Shown piece after piece: positions 1 to 15,600 of a stretch of DNA of 64,000 nucleotides (position 1 is its first letter; every line of letters starts with the position of its first letter). The stretch spans positions 11,593,070 through 11,657,069 of the forward strand of contig NC_064038.1 of the NCBI RefSeq assembly GCF_932526225.1. The letters are read 5' to 3'. Below the pieces are notes generated by a model that was given only the letters and a program-made list of their open reading frames with translations, ran no database searches and was not told where the DNA came from. A program made the translations under genes and the position numbers. This DNA comes from Nematostella vectensis (Eukaryota > Cnidaria > Anthozoa > Actiniaria > Edwardsiidae).

Positions 1-187
1 TGAAAAGTTTTGGGTATTGCCCAAGAAGATTGTAATAAGCCAGTTAAGCCTTGATTTACCAAGGAATATTGACGAAATATTCTCTTTTTGAGGGCAGCCA
101 ATAATTTATGTAAAAATTAATTTAGTATTTCATACAGCCTTTATGAGGTTTAAGTTGATTCTTTTTCTGATTGGACGATTGACGATT

Positions 188-240
188 CAAGTGCACCCTG
201 GGTAGTACGATCCAAGTGCACCCTGGGTAGTACGACCCGA
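188..240. repeat. Short direct repeat, two units
   Basis: A unit of about 25 bases containing AAGTGCACCCTGGGTAGTAC occurs twice back to back. No gene is visible around it. A small open frame covers 512-784 and an AATAAA lies near 764, but nothing in its translation resembles a known family. Confidence 0.8.
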
Positions 241-999
241 AAGTCTCATGGGTAATTTGACAAAAGTCTGGGGTTATGTTAGGGGGACTATTCTCCGTAA
301 TTTTAACGTTGGTTTTAAGAAGGTATTAGAGGGATTTAACAACATTCATTCACAAGTGGTTATTATGGACAAACAAGTAGTGCAACTTCGGGGACCAAGC
401 GATACTTCTTCAACCCACAGAGCCCGCCCACTGTGAGCCAGCGGTCTCACGAAATGGAAATCGCATGCGCTTAGGCCTTGTGTCCAATCTCGCTCCCAGA
501 CCCCACCTTCCTTGCCGTTTACACTAAGATATGTGGGCTCAAGGAACGCGATTGGGACCTTTTTCTGCTTTGAAAATAGCGGGAAACGCATTGAATGTGC
601 GCGGGAAACAGTAGAACTTTTATTCGCGTGCTTTTTCCCGCCTTTTTGGCGCTTACCGCGTGTGTGTCACGTGTGTAACGCTAAAGGACCAGTGAAGGAC
701 CCTCATGAAAATCTTATGAATGTCACCACAAGTACACCAATACTGGTAACAACGCAAATGATAAATAAAGATATTTTTGGATGATTTTATTGATCAGAGG
801 GTGTTTGTGTAAGAATTTTAAGTGGTATTTTTCTGTTGTAAAGTTGGAATGAGATTAAATATATTGTTAAATATTTATTGGTTCGTTTAATGTTATTATA
901 TTTAAATTCTACATTATATTATATTATATTATAAATCTACATTTTGCCCCCCAACCTCCCATGAGGATTTCGCAGATTCATTCCCCAAAGCACCCCCGA

Positions 1000-1400
1000 A
1001 AGCAGGAAAGTAAAGATAACAATCGATCGGTTCCCAAGGGCACCCCCCGAAAGAGAGATAACGATTGATCCGTTTCCTAGGGCTCCCCAAAAGTAAAGAT
1101 TTCACGATTAATCCGTTCCCTAAGGCTCCCCCGAAAGAAAAGATTTCACGATTGATCCGTTCCCTAGGGCTCCCCCGAAAGTAAAGATTTCACGATTGAT
1201 CCGCTCCCTAAGGCTCCCCCGAAAGTAAAGATTTCACGATTGATCCGTTCCCTAGGGCTCCCCCGAAAGTAAAGATTTCACGATTGATCCGTCCCCCTAG
1301 GGCTCCCCCGAAAGTAAAGATTTAATGATGGATCTTTTCTTTAGCCTAAAGAACGGATCAATCGTGAAATCTTTCTTTCGGGAGGGCACTGAGGGACGGA
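1000..1400. repeat. About 45-bp tandem satellite ending in an inverted unit
   Basis: About seven copies of a unit built from CACGATTGATCCGTTCCC, then AGGGCTCCCCCGAAAG, then TAAAGATTT follow each other. The last recognisable unit (about 1355-1385) is in the opposite orientation, reading AACGGATCAATCGTGAAATC. The array could therefore fold back on itself. Confidence 0.85.
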
Positions 1401-4400
1401 TTAATTTCATGTATTTAATCTTGTGGTTCTCAAATAAGGCACCAAAAAACATATCTTTATCATATCTCATGTCTTAATCAATTTCGACAATTGAAAACAA
1501 ATTGAGATTTTTAAATGAGGATGGGATGTGAGGTAAGAAGTTTTGATTGAAAATCTAAAGGGAAAATATTTTACGGTAAAAAGAAGCAAAATACAAATAT
1601 ATGGCGCAAATAGAAATTATTAAAGATAATAGAAAAAACAGGAAGGAAATATTTTTTAAGGCGCCATTTAGAGAGGAAATATCTTCTTTGTGTACCGAAT
1701 GTCAATCAGTAAAGTCTACCAAAATGTAAAAAGAAGACTAAGAAAAAACAAGAAAAGTGATACAAGAACTTCTACCCAACTTGACATATTTTAGCATTGC
1801 TTTGTATTACTCCAATGGAGGCAAATATTCACAAAATAACTGCAAATAAAAACAACAGATGCCAGCAAAAAGAGCTTATGTTTCCCATTAGCTTATCAAG
1901 ACATTCTAGGGAGAAAAAATACTTGAGTTAAATGGGGGTAATACATCAATATCGCCTGTGTCTTAGCTCTTTCCAGCCACCTGAGGGTAATTACGTTCTA
2001 TCTACCTACGAAGGTAATCACCGTTAAAACAAATACAAGCTATCAATCAATTAATTTACTTTGCATAATGATCAAACAAGATAAAACAGAGAAAAAACAG
2101 CTAGTTAATCAGGACGTGTATAGATTAAGGCACAAGTCTCAATTTAGTTGAAAATGGTAATTCTACGCTCTGATGTTGATCCTTGAAATTTCTTTAAGTC
2201 TAATCGTAATTTCAGGGACCTGTTTCCTTGTTAGTAAAATAAACAATGTTATTCGTTCGCTTGATTAAAAAGTCTACATATATCTAAAACGGATATAGGA
2301 CATTAAAACAAATATACACGGTACGTATTTGTTAGCTTCCCTAAAAGCACAATCGGGGTTATTAAATGATGCCCTAGGGGCGTATTTAGAGGCAACAACG
2401 GTTTTATTGAGATTTCTATTGCATGTTTAGCTTAGATAAATATCACAACATAGACACCAGTAAACATGCGACACCTTTGAAGACCCTGCTAACGTTAATA
2501 CCACAAACGTTAATTTCTCGCAGTCTAACCAAATTTTAATGTATGCGTTAAAAACGAAAGTTAGATCCTGTTTCCCCGTGCCTTTAAGGTAAGTGAAAAA
2601 AGAGTCAAAGGTGTACACCTGCTACATGAAACATTTAACGAGGAACAAAACAATTTTGTAAATAACTCTAGTAGTAAAATATAGTAGGCAGTAGTCTAGA
2701 AGGCGTTCTAAAAAGACTGAGGTTGCCCCCTAAATTGCCTATTCCTTGTGAAGCTGGTCTTCCGTTAAGCACTTACTTACTCATTCAGACCTATATCATG
2801 TGGAGCATTTACGTATGGTCCAAATGGCATGTTATCGACTTGCCCTTTGGGAAAGCGATCTACGATGGGCGGGATTTTAATGTATTTCGCCCTGTATTTG
2901 AATAAGGGGGGCTACGGAAATGGACAGCCATCACATGGATCAGTAATGGTTTCAGGAATAATTAAGTCGCGAATTTATAAGATAAAGAGAAGATGTTTTC
3001 CACAGTATGATCAATGAATATTATGTAACACTGTCCGTAGCAATAAATATGAAACCATAAACAATGGCGGATCCAGGGATGACTCCCTGGGTTAAATATA
3101 ACCACCCCTTTAAGCGAAATGATGCTTCTCTCTGCAACAAATTGCGGGCAAAGACAGTGTAGTTTTCATGAATTGGAACACCCTTTGAAATATATTCTGG
3201 ATTCGCCATTGCTTAACGGTTTCCAGGTCAGTGAAGGATTTTTTCGAATAGACAAAAAGAAAAATGACAAGAAACCTACCGAATTGTTATACCTTTATTT
3301 TTTAGCTACCTTGCATTTTTTGCTAAAAAATGAGGCAGAGGTAGGAAAAATAGTCTAGTGCAACTCTAAAACCATCGTAGTATCACGACCATAATGGACT
3401 CACAATTTAGAATGACATAAACTAAAAAGAACGCTGCATATAGTACCATCCAGTGTCATTAACGAACACAATAACATACATGCCAAATATTTTAGGAACT
3501 TGCTCTTTGCTATCACTCCTAGTGACTGTTACTACGTGCATAGAATAACTGTGGAGATTTGACATAATGGGATTTTCAGTGGAATACTTACAAACTAACT
3601 TGCAAAAAACCACTACATACAATGGAAACTCGTGCTAAAACGAACAGCCCTTGAAGATTCTGGCCCCGTGATACTGTGACAATACTGGCCGACTAACACA
3701 AATAAAATACGCTGGTATTTAACATACACCATTCTTCGGTGAAAGTGTTAGAGCTCACTTATTCTCATAGGACCAAAAAGAAACCGGCCCCACCATCCTT
3801 ACGAGAAAAAAACACATAGATCCTTTGAGGCCTCGGAACTCTGGCCTGAATTACTCGTGACATTTTCTGACATTAACCTAAACGAGGTTGAAAACATGAT
3901 TCTATTCAACTTCTGCGAGCTTAGTATTTTTTTTATATTTTCAAAGTAATATTAGTTATCAGCTCTCCATACTCTGACACCCTTCACTTCATAAATGAAA
4001 CGAATCTAGTTTGCCTTTTCTTACCACCATGCGATATGGGACGTAAATAAATTGAATAAAAGCTTCCGTCTTGTTTTATTCCGTTAAGTTCTTATAACAG
4101 GTGAAATTTGGTATAGCAAATCGCAATATTATTGTGTGTGGAGAAAGAAATATTTTCACCACAACTTTAAATGCAACCTAAAAACTCAATTTAGCGAGTT
4201 GATATGTGTACGTTACGAACCTAAAAAGAAAACTTACTGCAGCCAAGTTGAGATGCGTACGTTTCGGGACAGTATTTTTTCATTATGAGTCAGGTTAAAC
4301 TGTAGGAAAACAACGAAAAAATAGTTACTGCCCAATCAACATGAATTAGGACACCAGTTGTTTGACTCAAAAGACAAAAGCTTCGAAACAACAGCAATTA

Positions 4401-7400
4401 GGTCGCTGGCACAATTCATTAAATTCTAAAATGCTGTAAATATAGAATAACCATGAAAGGTTGTGCTCTATTGACTCTTTCTTCAATTGGGAATTGCCTC
4501 GAATTGAAGTTTAAAGCGTTTGGTAAATTTTCTTTATATGATTGGTGGATGCAAAACAGAAAACAATCGGATCGGATAGATACGATGATGTAACAATAAG
4601 TTTTATCGAAGACTCATATATGAGGTTTTCCCTACCGGAATTCCCCTCTCTAGGACCTAGTTATAACTGATCACTGACTCTTTGTATCATTGTTAGTTAT
4701 TACTGTAAATGCAAAATTTAATTATCGCCGGAGGACTTGGAATCCTTTATCAATTATATGATTTTCTAAATTGGGCTCCCAAAGAATGAAATGTCCTGAA
4801 ATAAATATATATGCAATTACACCAAAAGCCTAACTTGTAAATTGAATTTTGCGTTCGCGATTAGAAAATTTACTCATAGACGTGAACAAACCGACCGCTA
4901 AATCAATATTTGATTCCAATATGTTTGATTAATTTGTCGTGCTTTCACTCATAGATGAAACTTGACATAGGAAAACAGGTTGTAACCAAAGGAGCAAGTT
5001 TTGGATTGTTGTCTATAACAAGAGTAGGTCGCATGAGAGGATTTGCACTATAGAGTATGAAACATAAAGAATTAGAATATTGTCTAGAATATCCCTAAGC
5101 ACACACTATTATTTGTATCAAGAAAAACGATATTGATAAAGTGTAATTAAATTTTATCTAAAGATCAAATTTAAAAGTCACACCCTGGGTTCATAAGCAA
5201 TAACTTTGCTAAAACTTTAATCTTCTAAGCGTGGCACGATGCTAGCTTTTGTTTACGGTCAAACTAAATAAGGCGAGACGGAACAAAACGCGGTATAACG
5301 GTCCGGTTGGTGTTCTCTGTTTAATTGTAGCTATCTGATTTCTCGATGAATATTTGATAAGTTCTAATGGGGAAACCGGTGATTTAATGCATTGAAGACG
5401 GGTGACTGTATTATGGCTTAAGAATGCTAGCTACCTAAACTCATGGCACGGTTATTAGATTGGTGTTTAGCTCTACATCGCATCGAAGGCCTTGATTAAA
5501 AGCTGCATTTTAATCCACGGACCCGAGGGTGACATAAAATTGCTGTCACGATTGCCCAGGACTTCAATGGAACTATCCGACGTCTCACTATCTCAGCTGC
5601 AACCATTTGGATACAAACTAACTGCCAAGTTTCCTCATCAAAAGAATCGGTAATCTTTTGTGATAATAACCGCATTTTATTAGATATCTGTAACCATTCC
5701 TATTTATTTCACTATGTGTGGCGAAAAAGTGTATCTTGAATTTGCCTACGGTAATTGCATGTTTAGAAAACACTAAATCTTGAAAATAACCTTTAATTTC
5801 ATTGTCGAATTCGTTTCGTCGGGAAATTAATTTGACAAGCAAAGTGAAATTTACCAATGAATTTGGATTTAAATATTGGTGTAATTTGTAACAAAGGTGT
5901 AAAGGGTATAACGGCTTTAGGCACGTGGCTTTTTTTATTTCAAACAAAAGCAATTTCTAGGATTCCATGTCAAAGTTCACTTGAGATGGATAGCCGAGGT
6001 CTGATACCTGTTTACATGGACATCCATTCACAGGTTACGTCTAATGTTGGCAATAGAAAAAACGTTACCATCAATTTAAAACTTTAATTACCATCTAACT
6101 GAAACTTGAACTAGGCATTCCCGAAACTGATACCAAAATCTGTTACTTTAGTGTTGAAAGCCATTTCGTGGTTACTCGTAAGTGAAAAACCCATTTCACT
6201 GTTTGATTTTTGTGGTAATTTTTTCATATCATCATCTTCATCTTCAAATTATCCCGTGTTAACCGTTATATTGCTCCGCGAAATTCAATACATGTGAAAC
6301 CAATCCGGATATTATAACAAACCTGGGTAATTATAATAATACTGCTGACATTGTATCTTGTTTTTATTTGGAAAGTTTTAATCAAACAGGACTATCCCGT
6401 TTCATGTTTACGCGATCAAAACTATTTAAATCAAGAAAGTCTGAAATATTAAAGTACAAATTCATAGATCCCAGCACATAAACTACGGAGGTATTATGTG
6501 TCGACGCCCAATTTACAATTACATATCGATATCGAGAATAGATAAGGTTGAAAATAACCCAAGCAGTTAGCTCGCAAAATATCCGGTTTGTTAAATAATA
6601 TACAGCGATTAAAATTAAACTCCTATCTCGCTTCTGCGATGGCTTTTGGTCCGTAGATCTAATTAAGCTTTTGTTTGTCGTCCGTTTTGAAAAGCAATAT
6701 GTCTTTTTATCAAAAGAGGAAGCGATGATTAGAAAGTATCTAAGCAACGTGGGTACATTTATATATCGAGATGAAAAAAAAATCATATCATTGCAAAAGT
6801 AATTTAGATATCCAAATAACAACTTATTATTGGGATGAATCAATTCGCAAAGTACACTCCCTTCTAATAGATAACATGTCTAAATACCAATATTTTCAGG
6901 TAAAGAATACGCGGTACTTTTTTGTAGTAAAGTTAATTATTTTTCGAACTGATTTGAGTGTATAATTGTTAAGTACGTTCGCGTTTGATGCTTTTTATGC
7001 AAAGAAGACACCGATACATTGATTTCTAACCCAATTCGCGCGCTCGGAAATTGCTTAATATATATTTCACCTCTCCTAGCTATCACTACCCCGAGGTTGA
7101 TTAGTTGTTATGATTTTCAATGCGCGTTTGCTTAATATTATTATATAATGCAAATTCCCTGTTAATCTAGCGTCGTAAGGGAGATGTACCGCTCTGATAG
7201 TTCACCGTTCGCAAGTTTTGTGCGCCCAAGCCGATATATGGACATGCTAAGAGTTGATCGAATGGACAGAGCCAGGGATAATTCCTACCGCAAGGCAAGT
7301 ATACACCTACATTCACACACACAAAAAAACATTTAAATGAACTTTATAGCATGACAACTAAAGCCATGTGGGACAACTCACTTTGACATTTTAGCTTCGG

Positions 7401-9500
7401 TTTGTTTAAGGCGACAATATGCTGCCGTGGCGCGCATTCTGTTATTTTTTCCAGCTCCGTATGGATAGATTTCTAAGTGGATGTTATGACGGTACAAATT
7501 TTTCAACACTGAGGGTGTCGATAACAAAAATTCATTTTATGAAGTTTTATTTCATATCGCGAATCTGCGTTCCATATCGCTTTTCACTCCCCTTGATTTC
7601 CTCATCAAATTACTAAACTGCCATCTACGCAGGATCTAACAAATCAACAAGCAAAGAGTAATGGAAACGAGAAAAACCTTCTATAACCATACTGTCCCAA
7701 TAAAAACATACGCAATTTGCTTGCTTGCAACGTTGGTCAGCCCCCTATTAGATTTCCACTGAGGGTATTGATAAAAGTAAATTGTTATGGCTTAGATATT
7801 GAAATGTATCACTACGCCTCAAAGGAATTCTTTATCCTTGAAATTTAAATGGTAACTTCATCGCTTTCTAAGCATTTTGGCGGGGGGAAACAAATTCAAT
7901 TAAGCAAAATTTCATAAACGAATTCCAAAACCATCATTATTTTCTAAATACCATTTGTTCCACTCGAAGATTTAAAATTTCTATTAATTACATCAATAAG
8001 CGGATGTACCCCGGCAACTCTAAAAGTGCTTTAGAAATGTTGTCTAGGTCGACCATTTATTAATCCACACCAATATCACTAAACATCCAATACGTGCAAT
8101 AGAAGCCTCGACAAGGAATCCCACATATTTCAACTATACTTAGTAGTTCAATTAACAATTGATTTTTTTTTTCGGTAAGATAGTACAGTGTTTTAAGCCT
8201 CTTGAAAATTTAAATGTGCGCTTTGAAAGTCTTGTTTGTGATAAACGCAAAAGGCCCCAGAGCAGATAACGCAAGATATATATTGGTTAGATTAATCAGT
8301 CTCCATGGTTCGCAGCGAATTGATTAACGAAACAGCTGGCAATATTATGCATTTTCTTATTAGATGATTAGAAATAATACAGTTACGCTAGGCCTAGATT
8401 AATGGCGCTACCAATCATCATATAGGGATTTTTACTCGTTCCCTGGACTCGCTACAATAACTTCAAAACTATCGTAAATCTTTGGGCGATTCTTTTTGTT
8501 GTACATTCAAAGAGACCCTATTGAGAAATTTAGTATCATTTTCTATGCTATCCGTTTACACAACCAAGAGATATTCATAGAATTTATTTGCACGGTAGGC
8601 GTGAGAAGTGGCGAATTCGTCCCCTGCAGTTTCTATTTTACCCGAATCTTCGCAGCGTTTCTCCGTGAGAGGCCGCTCTAACGATAGCAATTTTTCGATG
8701 CAATTCAGACACAATCATTTATTTACATGAGAATTCGTGTCGTTCGACGAGTCCCTTATTGTAGATTGGAAACGACATTATTAATAATACTATAGACGTG
8801 TAATCAATTCTAAGATTAAATCCTTTCAATGAGAATCACGTGGTTTGGACTTAATCGAAATTTGATTAATCAAACGATTTCATTGGTTTCGGTATCTTAG
8901 TATAATCTCGAAATCGAAAGTGAAATTTCATTCTGCTCGCATGGGGTTTTATTTATCGTCAAAATTCTCATTACGTTTGATCTTCAGGGGGACTGCGAGC
9001 GTTAAAGTATATTGATTGGGATCTCCCATCTATTTGCTGTTGTTGATGAGAAAGCTTCCGTTCTAATTATAATGTCAATATAGCTATCAATACACCGGAT
9101 CAACCAATCGCGGACACGATTCTAAATAAGTTCCCTCCAAATATTTGAATATCGGCAGTGCGCATGTGTAGATTATGGATTTCAATGGAATGCTAGCGCG
9201 AAATGTTGTCAGTCGACGTTTGAACTCGGGCGAGAGTAATGACGATCAAGGCCGGTGTACGAATGCCACTAGCAAGATACCACTCAAAATACTCCAACAT
9301 TACAAAATAAAAATTCTACGTGTTACTGGCACTGTAGAATATGGACAGAGAACCTACAGTCGTGGATCATGTTGTAAGTCGCGCTGAGTAAGGCAGAAAT
9401 GAAGCCCGGTCAATTTGCATTTGATAGCAGAGCTAATCTATTGATTAATCAGGCTCGAGTGCTTCGTGTAGTCTCATTGCCTGGGGTCGTGGCTGCCTCG
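1401..9500. other. AT-rich intergenic DNA, no gene recognised
   Basis: Frames are short and broken. The longest (6382-6843, minus, 153 codons) has low-complexity AT-driven composition and no recognisable domain or splice context. Apart from the inverted-repeat element at 3062-3212 I see nothing that supports a gene. The last few hundred bases probably belong to the promoter and 5' untranslated region of the ARID3 gene. Confidence 0.5.
3062..3212. mobile_element. Short inverted-repeat element (MITE-like)
   Basis: The left end reads AATGGCGGATCCAGGG and the right end reads CTGGATTCGCCATT, which are imperfect reverse complements about 150 bp apart. The interior is non-coding. The ends resemble the GCGGATC(T/C)AG termini of the element at 34360-34502, so both may belong to one loose family. 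Confidence 0.55.
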
Positions 9501-9614
9501 AGATTTCTAATGCTATGGGTCTTTCGTTAGGTCACTGAGAGAGATGGCGGTAAGGTTTTGGCTGATCGAGATCGCGAATCGGGCAACAGATCTTTCGGAA
9601 TTGTGGAGAGTAGA

Positions 9615-12600
9615 ATGGCTGAACTTGATGACATCCAAAGGTCTATGGCAGAGGACGAGGAGGCATTTGTCGAGAGAAAATACACCCCTAGGAAATCAAG
9701 CTTTGAAGATGGTCAAGACAAACTACGCGATAACGTTCAGTATTCATCATCCGTTCGTATCCCCAAGCGTGAATCTTCCCCGACTCCAGAACACAGTTCA
9801 CGCTACCTAACTCCAAGCCCTGCCGTAGATCGCATCTCGACTCATGAATGGACATTTGAAGAACAGTTCAAACAGGTACGATACAATTTACTCTTACGCA
9901 TTCTTCAGCTTTGATACCTTCACATAGAAGCCTACAGTTTTATAGATTGATTGAGATCTTTTCAAGGCTGCGTTTGTGTTTGTTTTTATTTGCGCACATT
10001 TTTTTTCTTGTTACAACCTAGACAGTGTTGACCCCACTAGAAGAGGGTTGAATGTAAAAATGCCAAAAACGTGTGTTTATCATTTGGGGTCATGTTTTTG
10101 TATGGTGTTTGAGTACTAGAATTACTCACGCCTTTGACCCGGGGAAATCAAATCGTCTAGATCAAGTTGATTCTCTCCACTGGAATCATATAAGTAATTC
10201 GGATCCAGTAATTCTCGCAAACTCGATTAAAACGAAAAAAAACAAACACCTAAGCTTATTTCTATCTTGTCCACGAACGCCATATCGCAGAACTGCGAAC
10301 ACACAATCAGCAAAATCCACATGTTCTTATAAAATACATCCGAACGTGTGATAGGAATTTTCATATGTTCAAGAGTAATCTCTTTGAAACTCAGCTTTCT
10401 ATTGAATGGAACTAAATAGGGGTTTTATAATTATATCTAATCCGAATTTGCATACGGTCTTTTGTGTTGTGAATAACTATAGTTGCATGAAAATTTCAGT
10501 TTTCGATAATGCGCAACCATTAAGTAAGCTTACCTGGTACATATCTCCTGAGCGAAATAAATAAATCACGTATTATTATTATCGACATTATTGTCCTTTC
10601 ATTCCCTCATAAGAAAAAGAATCCTGGTGTCTTTACATGAACTCTATATAACTGATTCGATTTGTTTTTATTTCATTGAAAGTTACACATTTATAAATTT
10701 CCAAACATGATCGATACAAGGCCATTCGTATTAATATTTAATCAATTGTTCCTCAGTTAATATTAGCCCGCGCATGCGAGATCTATTTTGATACACGGCA
10801 ATATCAATTGTCAATCAAATTCCTTGGCAGTTTTTCAAAGATACATCAGTAGCTGTTCTTTATTAATCAGAACTCGGTATTGTTTGTTATTCGATGCGCT
10901 ATTGTAAACCGAAGTCTTTATGGTGTAGCTTCCATGTATACACTGCCATAACTCCCAGAAATTTTAATTTGTCCCTGGTGTAAATTAAAGACAGATGCAT
11001 TTAGAATGTCTTAATAACAATTCCCAACTTGTATCTCTGTTGGGTGCCTAAATTCTCTCATTTCAGCAATGAATATCTTGACCATATTATTTAAGAGTAA
11101 GGCACAACTGTGAGCGATTACATTTCTTCCTGTTCCATTGATTCAATTATGTGTGCGCACAGTGCAATGGTAAGGTTAGGGGCCCACTTTAGCCAGGAGA
11201 GGAGAAATAAAACCTGAATTATCAGGTGCATATAAACTCGGCTAATCCAGTAGGCAGGTGTTCATGTATTGTGTATTACAATGCCCTATATGGACAATAG
11301 CCATGGTATAATAAAATAAGAAATTCTTATAGTATGTTGAATAAATGGGTGAAAAATATGAATAGCAAAATGAATGGATGAGGTAAAGAGGTAGAAAAAA
11401 AATGAGGTAAAAGAAAATGATATTTATTTTAAAACTTGTTATGCCACAAATATTAGGAATTCATCATAGTATCAGTCGTTTTTAATTAAAAAAGGAAATA
11501 CATTTTATAATAAAAAAGTATGAATACTTATTAAGCCAGATTGTTGTTTTATGCTATTTTTTTCACATTCGTTCTTTTGCACCAAGTTAATTTTATAGAA
11601 TATAATTCCTGTATATGTCTTTTCTTAAATCACTTATTTCTTAAATGTTTTTGTCCTCAGTGACTTTTCTTTTTTTTGAAATGCCAATGTATCAAAAATA
11701 TTTTACAATTTTTTTTTGGAATTCTCTAATTGCTTTATTTTCTATAAAGTTCTGACTCCATTTAATCCCTTTTGTAGAAAAAAAAATAATAAGAAAACCC
11801 ATGTTGTGTCTCATTTACATCTGAATGAAGGCATGTTTTCTAATCTATTATTTTGGGCATCAGCAAATTAAATCATGCAATCGAATTTCTCTGCTTGTAC
11901 TTTTTGAATTGCATTAAGCATAGACCCTTATCCTTTATTTATTATTTATTGTGAGAACCATACATGGGAACCTTTTTGAGAGAAAAAAATTGTTAGGAAT
12001 CGCTGTTGTTACTGTGAGCATGGCATTCCATTATTTAAGCTTAATTCTTTTTTATCTGAAAACCATCTTTGTTGTAAATCTCAGTCACGTCTTCACCCTT
12101 TTGATGCTCTTTGTTCATTGGGTTGCATTTTTCTTGAGGGTATTTTTTTGACCATATCATACCTCAATCAGCTGAACTAATGATTTAGTTTTTTTTCTTC
12201 TCTTCTACCAAAATAAAAGCCAGCAATCTAAGAAGTTTTAATGCATGTCTCTTTTTCGTGATTGTACTTCAACGTTATCAGATGTTATATTCTGCATTTT
12301 TGTTTGATTTCATTTTGAGGTTATCTTTTTTTTCTGTTTGTTTGTCTTTTATTTTTATTCTATTTGCGTTGTGGTAGAATTCTACTATCCATGTAATTTA
12401 GCTCATTGTTTATATATTTACCTTTCTTTATCAATGATTAAGATTTTTACATTAACTGGGAGTGGTATGACAAAATGATATGCCTAACTGATCCCAATTT
12501 TGTGGTTTAGCCTTAAATAAGAAGAAGCATGATTACATGTCGTTGTGCTGTTTTCCATTCATGTTATCTTTTACTTTTAGTTAGGGTTCTGTTCAGAATT

Positions 12601-15600
12601 TTCTTTCCAATTGGTTCTAGAAACATAAATGATAAGAGCGACAGATGCAGAGTTTTTGAGAATGCTTAAATGTGTCCTATTTCATGCATGGACTCTGCTT
12701 AACCTCTAACTATTTTTTGAGTGCTGTGATTTGTCACATATGGTAATCACTTATCATTTATTTCTGATATCTCTATATCTCTAAAGTATTGGGCCATATA
12801 GCTCACACAATATCCTTTTATATGTAAGCTCTGTTTTAGACAGTATATTGTTAGAAATGTGTTAAGTTTAGAAATATACTTTTGGTTCTTGCTAAATTTG
12901 CTGATATATAATTTATTATAATTTAGGGCTGATAGGTTTAAGGGATTAAAAACTAATAATTTGATTGCAATCAAAAAGTGAAATTAAATTCCAAGCAAAG
13001 AGCAAACAGTCGCTTGGATGCAATTTTTTTTCTTTATTTTTTTTTTTGGAAATTAAATAAGAAAAATGCTTTTGTAGATTAAGCTGAAAAGAAACATTAC
13101 TTATCCAAATTCAATATTCTTTGATTTGAAGATTATCTGTGTTTTATTTTGAATCAGTATTTTTGGGTTGTATATGATTAAAAACACAACCTTACCTCTT
13201 ATCAAGTTGGCAAGTCATTCCAAATACTGCTGTTAGACAACCCAAATTGATGTTTTGGGGATTTCCAGTAATTCTGGAAAGATACAGTAAATTTGTGTGT
13301 TAAATAGAGTTACTTAGAAGAATCAGTCGCAGAATTGTGTCACTTGCAATATTTTTATTCAAATTCACCATTTGTATATACAATAATTTATTTTGTGTTT
13401 TGTATCAATCTTGTTGCTATTATACACATTTCTTTGTATAGACGGAAGAGTGGTTTAATCACATCTCTGTATATATGTACAGTTCTCTTTTCCATCATGC
13501 CTTTCTTGTCTTTGACATTCCAGTGTGTTACTGGGTACAAATAATAATTTTTGAAAATATCAAAGTTGTAATTTATACCAAGGATCTAATATTTAATGCC
13601 CAAGAATTTAAAAGAATAGCAATGGCACTGATATAAAGAAAAATACTGCATTCATAGCACTATTGATATGATATTGAAAGATCAGAAATATGTTTTAGTA
13701 TTTTTGTTAGGATTGTGGGCTAAATTGATTTATGAATGATTTGAATATGTTTATGCTTGTACAAAAAAGGCAAGGCTTGTTTTCTGTGTCATCAGAGTGT
13801 TCTTTACTGTACTGTATTTATTACAGTGCAAAACAGTTTTTTTTTTAATTTTGGCTGATCTATCATGTTTGTTTAAACCTTAGGTTTATTGTGTTTTAAG
13901 AAAAAATCAAGTATTCTTGTGTGATAGTATTATTAATGAACTATACAAAAACTTGATAGCTAATTGGTTTACGAAACACTCGCACTAACAGTAAGAAGAA
14001 CCTATTTATTGTGGCGACCACATTATTTAAAAAAAGTTGTCTCGTATAGATTATGGAAATAATTGGGGGAAATCAATTTGATGTTCGTGTACAATTCGAT
14101 TTTTCCTGTTTATTTGGTAGTGTTTGTACAAAATATGTACTTATTTGCTATTGTTTAAAATTTATCTTCATTAATTTTAATTGAGATAAGTTGAGCGGAA
14201 AATTAAGCTTTTCTTTGTTAGTATCAAATATGATAAGGTTTTTTTAGGTTTAATATGTTTCGACTTTTTTTAACTATCCCCAGTAAAATTATTTTCAATG
14301 TTATCCTTTTTAAAAGAATCCCAACATTCAAGTATTCTGAGAAAATTGGTTAATTAATCGGTAAGGTTTTTATGAGTATGACTTTTCATCATTATCTAGT
14401 TAGTAAGTTTGTTAGTTTATTAAGATAATTATTATTACTAGGGAATTTTGTGTAATAGAACACATCGTTTGATTTTTCTCAATTCACACATTTATATCAA
14501 CGTTTTCCTATTCAAGCGATAAAGGAGGTTGTAGAGTATTCTCTTAAAGGATTCAACACTTCAAGCCGATATTTTAATTTCTTACCTACAACATGAAAAC
14601 TTTTTTGTTTATTTTTTTTACGCCAACCCAATTATTTTTTTTAAGTCAAGTTCGAAATGGATAACTTTTACAGCTGGTCATTATACCTTTATAAATTGTC
14701 GAAATAGTAATCTCCTCGAAGTGTTTCTTTAATAAAACTCACTAATACAACCGATATTATACTTGTCAAACTGTTTCCTGTTATCTTAAAATTATTACAA
14801 TTTCTTCTTTGCCTCGCGAAAAACACCAATATCTGTCTTTGATAAGAATTGTTAAGTTAATGAAAGTAGAAAACCAAAAACAATATTTGTAGACATTTGT
14901 TTTATTGAACAAAAAATAGTATGGCTTCCATTCTATTGTCCTTCGTCAATTTACTTCTTGAGTGATTACTTTGCAATTTCATAACACGTATTCAAACACT
15001 TTAGTCTAATATAATTTTCTCATGTTTTTAATTTTACTGAAATGGCATTTTTCTCAATCACCGTAGATTCCGATACCCCGTGAACAATTTCTTCCTATTT
15101 TTCCCCAATATTTCTCAGCGGGGTGTATAGCTTTTTGATTTATCGGGAGAAATTCGAAAAAAGATATGTTTTTCCTTTGCTCTTGGCCTCCTACCATACG
15201 CTTAGAAAACGGCGTAAGATTAAAAAAATTAAATCGCCCCATCAATCTTATCAATGTGGGTTCACCATTCGGGGTTAACAAGCCGTGATAGTTTCGCATT
15301 TTCTATTATTTTCAAATCATGTTAGTTATGAATTTAGATAGAAAGATATTAGCTATCAACTGATTATGCGAGATCTTGGAATTTTTACTATTATAATTGA
15401 TATCTAGGTTGAAATCTGTGCTCTTCTGCTCTTCATCACATTACAAATTATTTATCAACCACGGTTTTTTCAGTCGGCCACAAATATGCTTAATTGTTTA
15501 TCGCAATTTTGATCATATTTTGCTCCTCCCCCAATAGGTATTCTGGTAGAGTAATTCTACGCGTATTAGACTAATCAAAGAAAAAAGTCAGTTTTATTCA

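Noticed and set aside
6382-6843. A 153-codon minus-strand gene
   Set aside because: Composition follows the AT-rich background and no domain, homologue or splice signal is seen.
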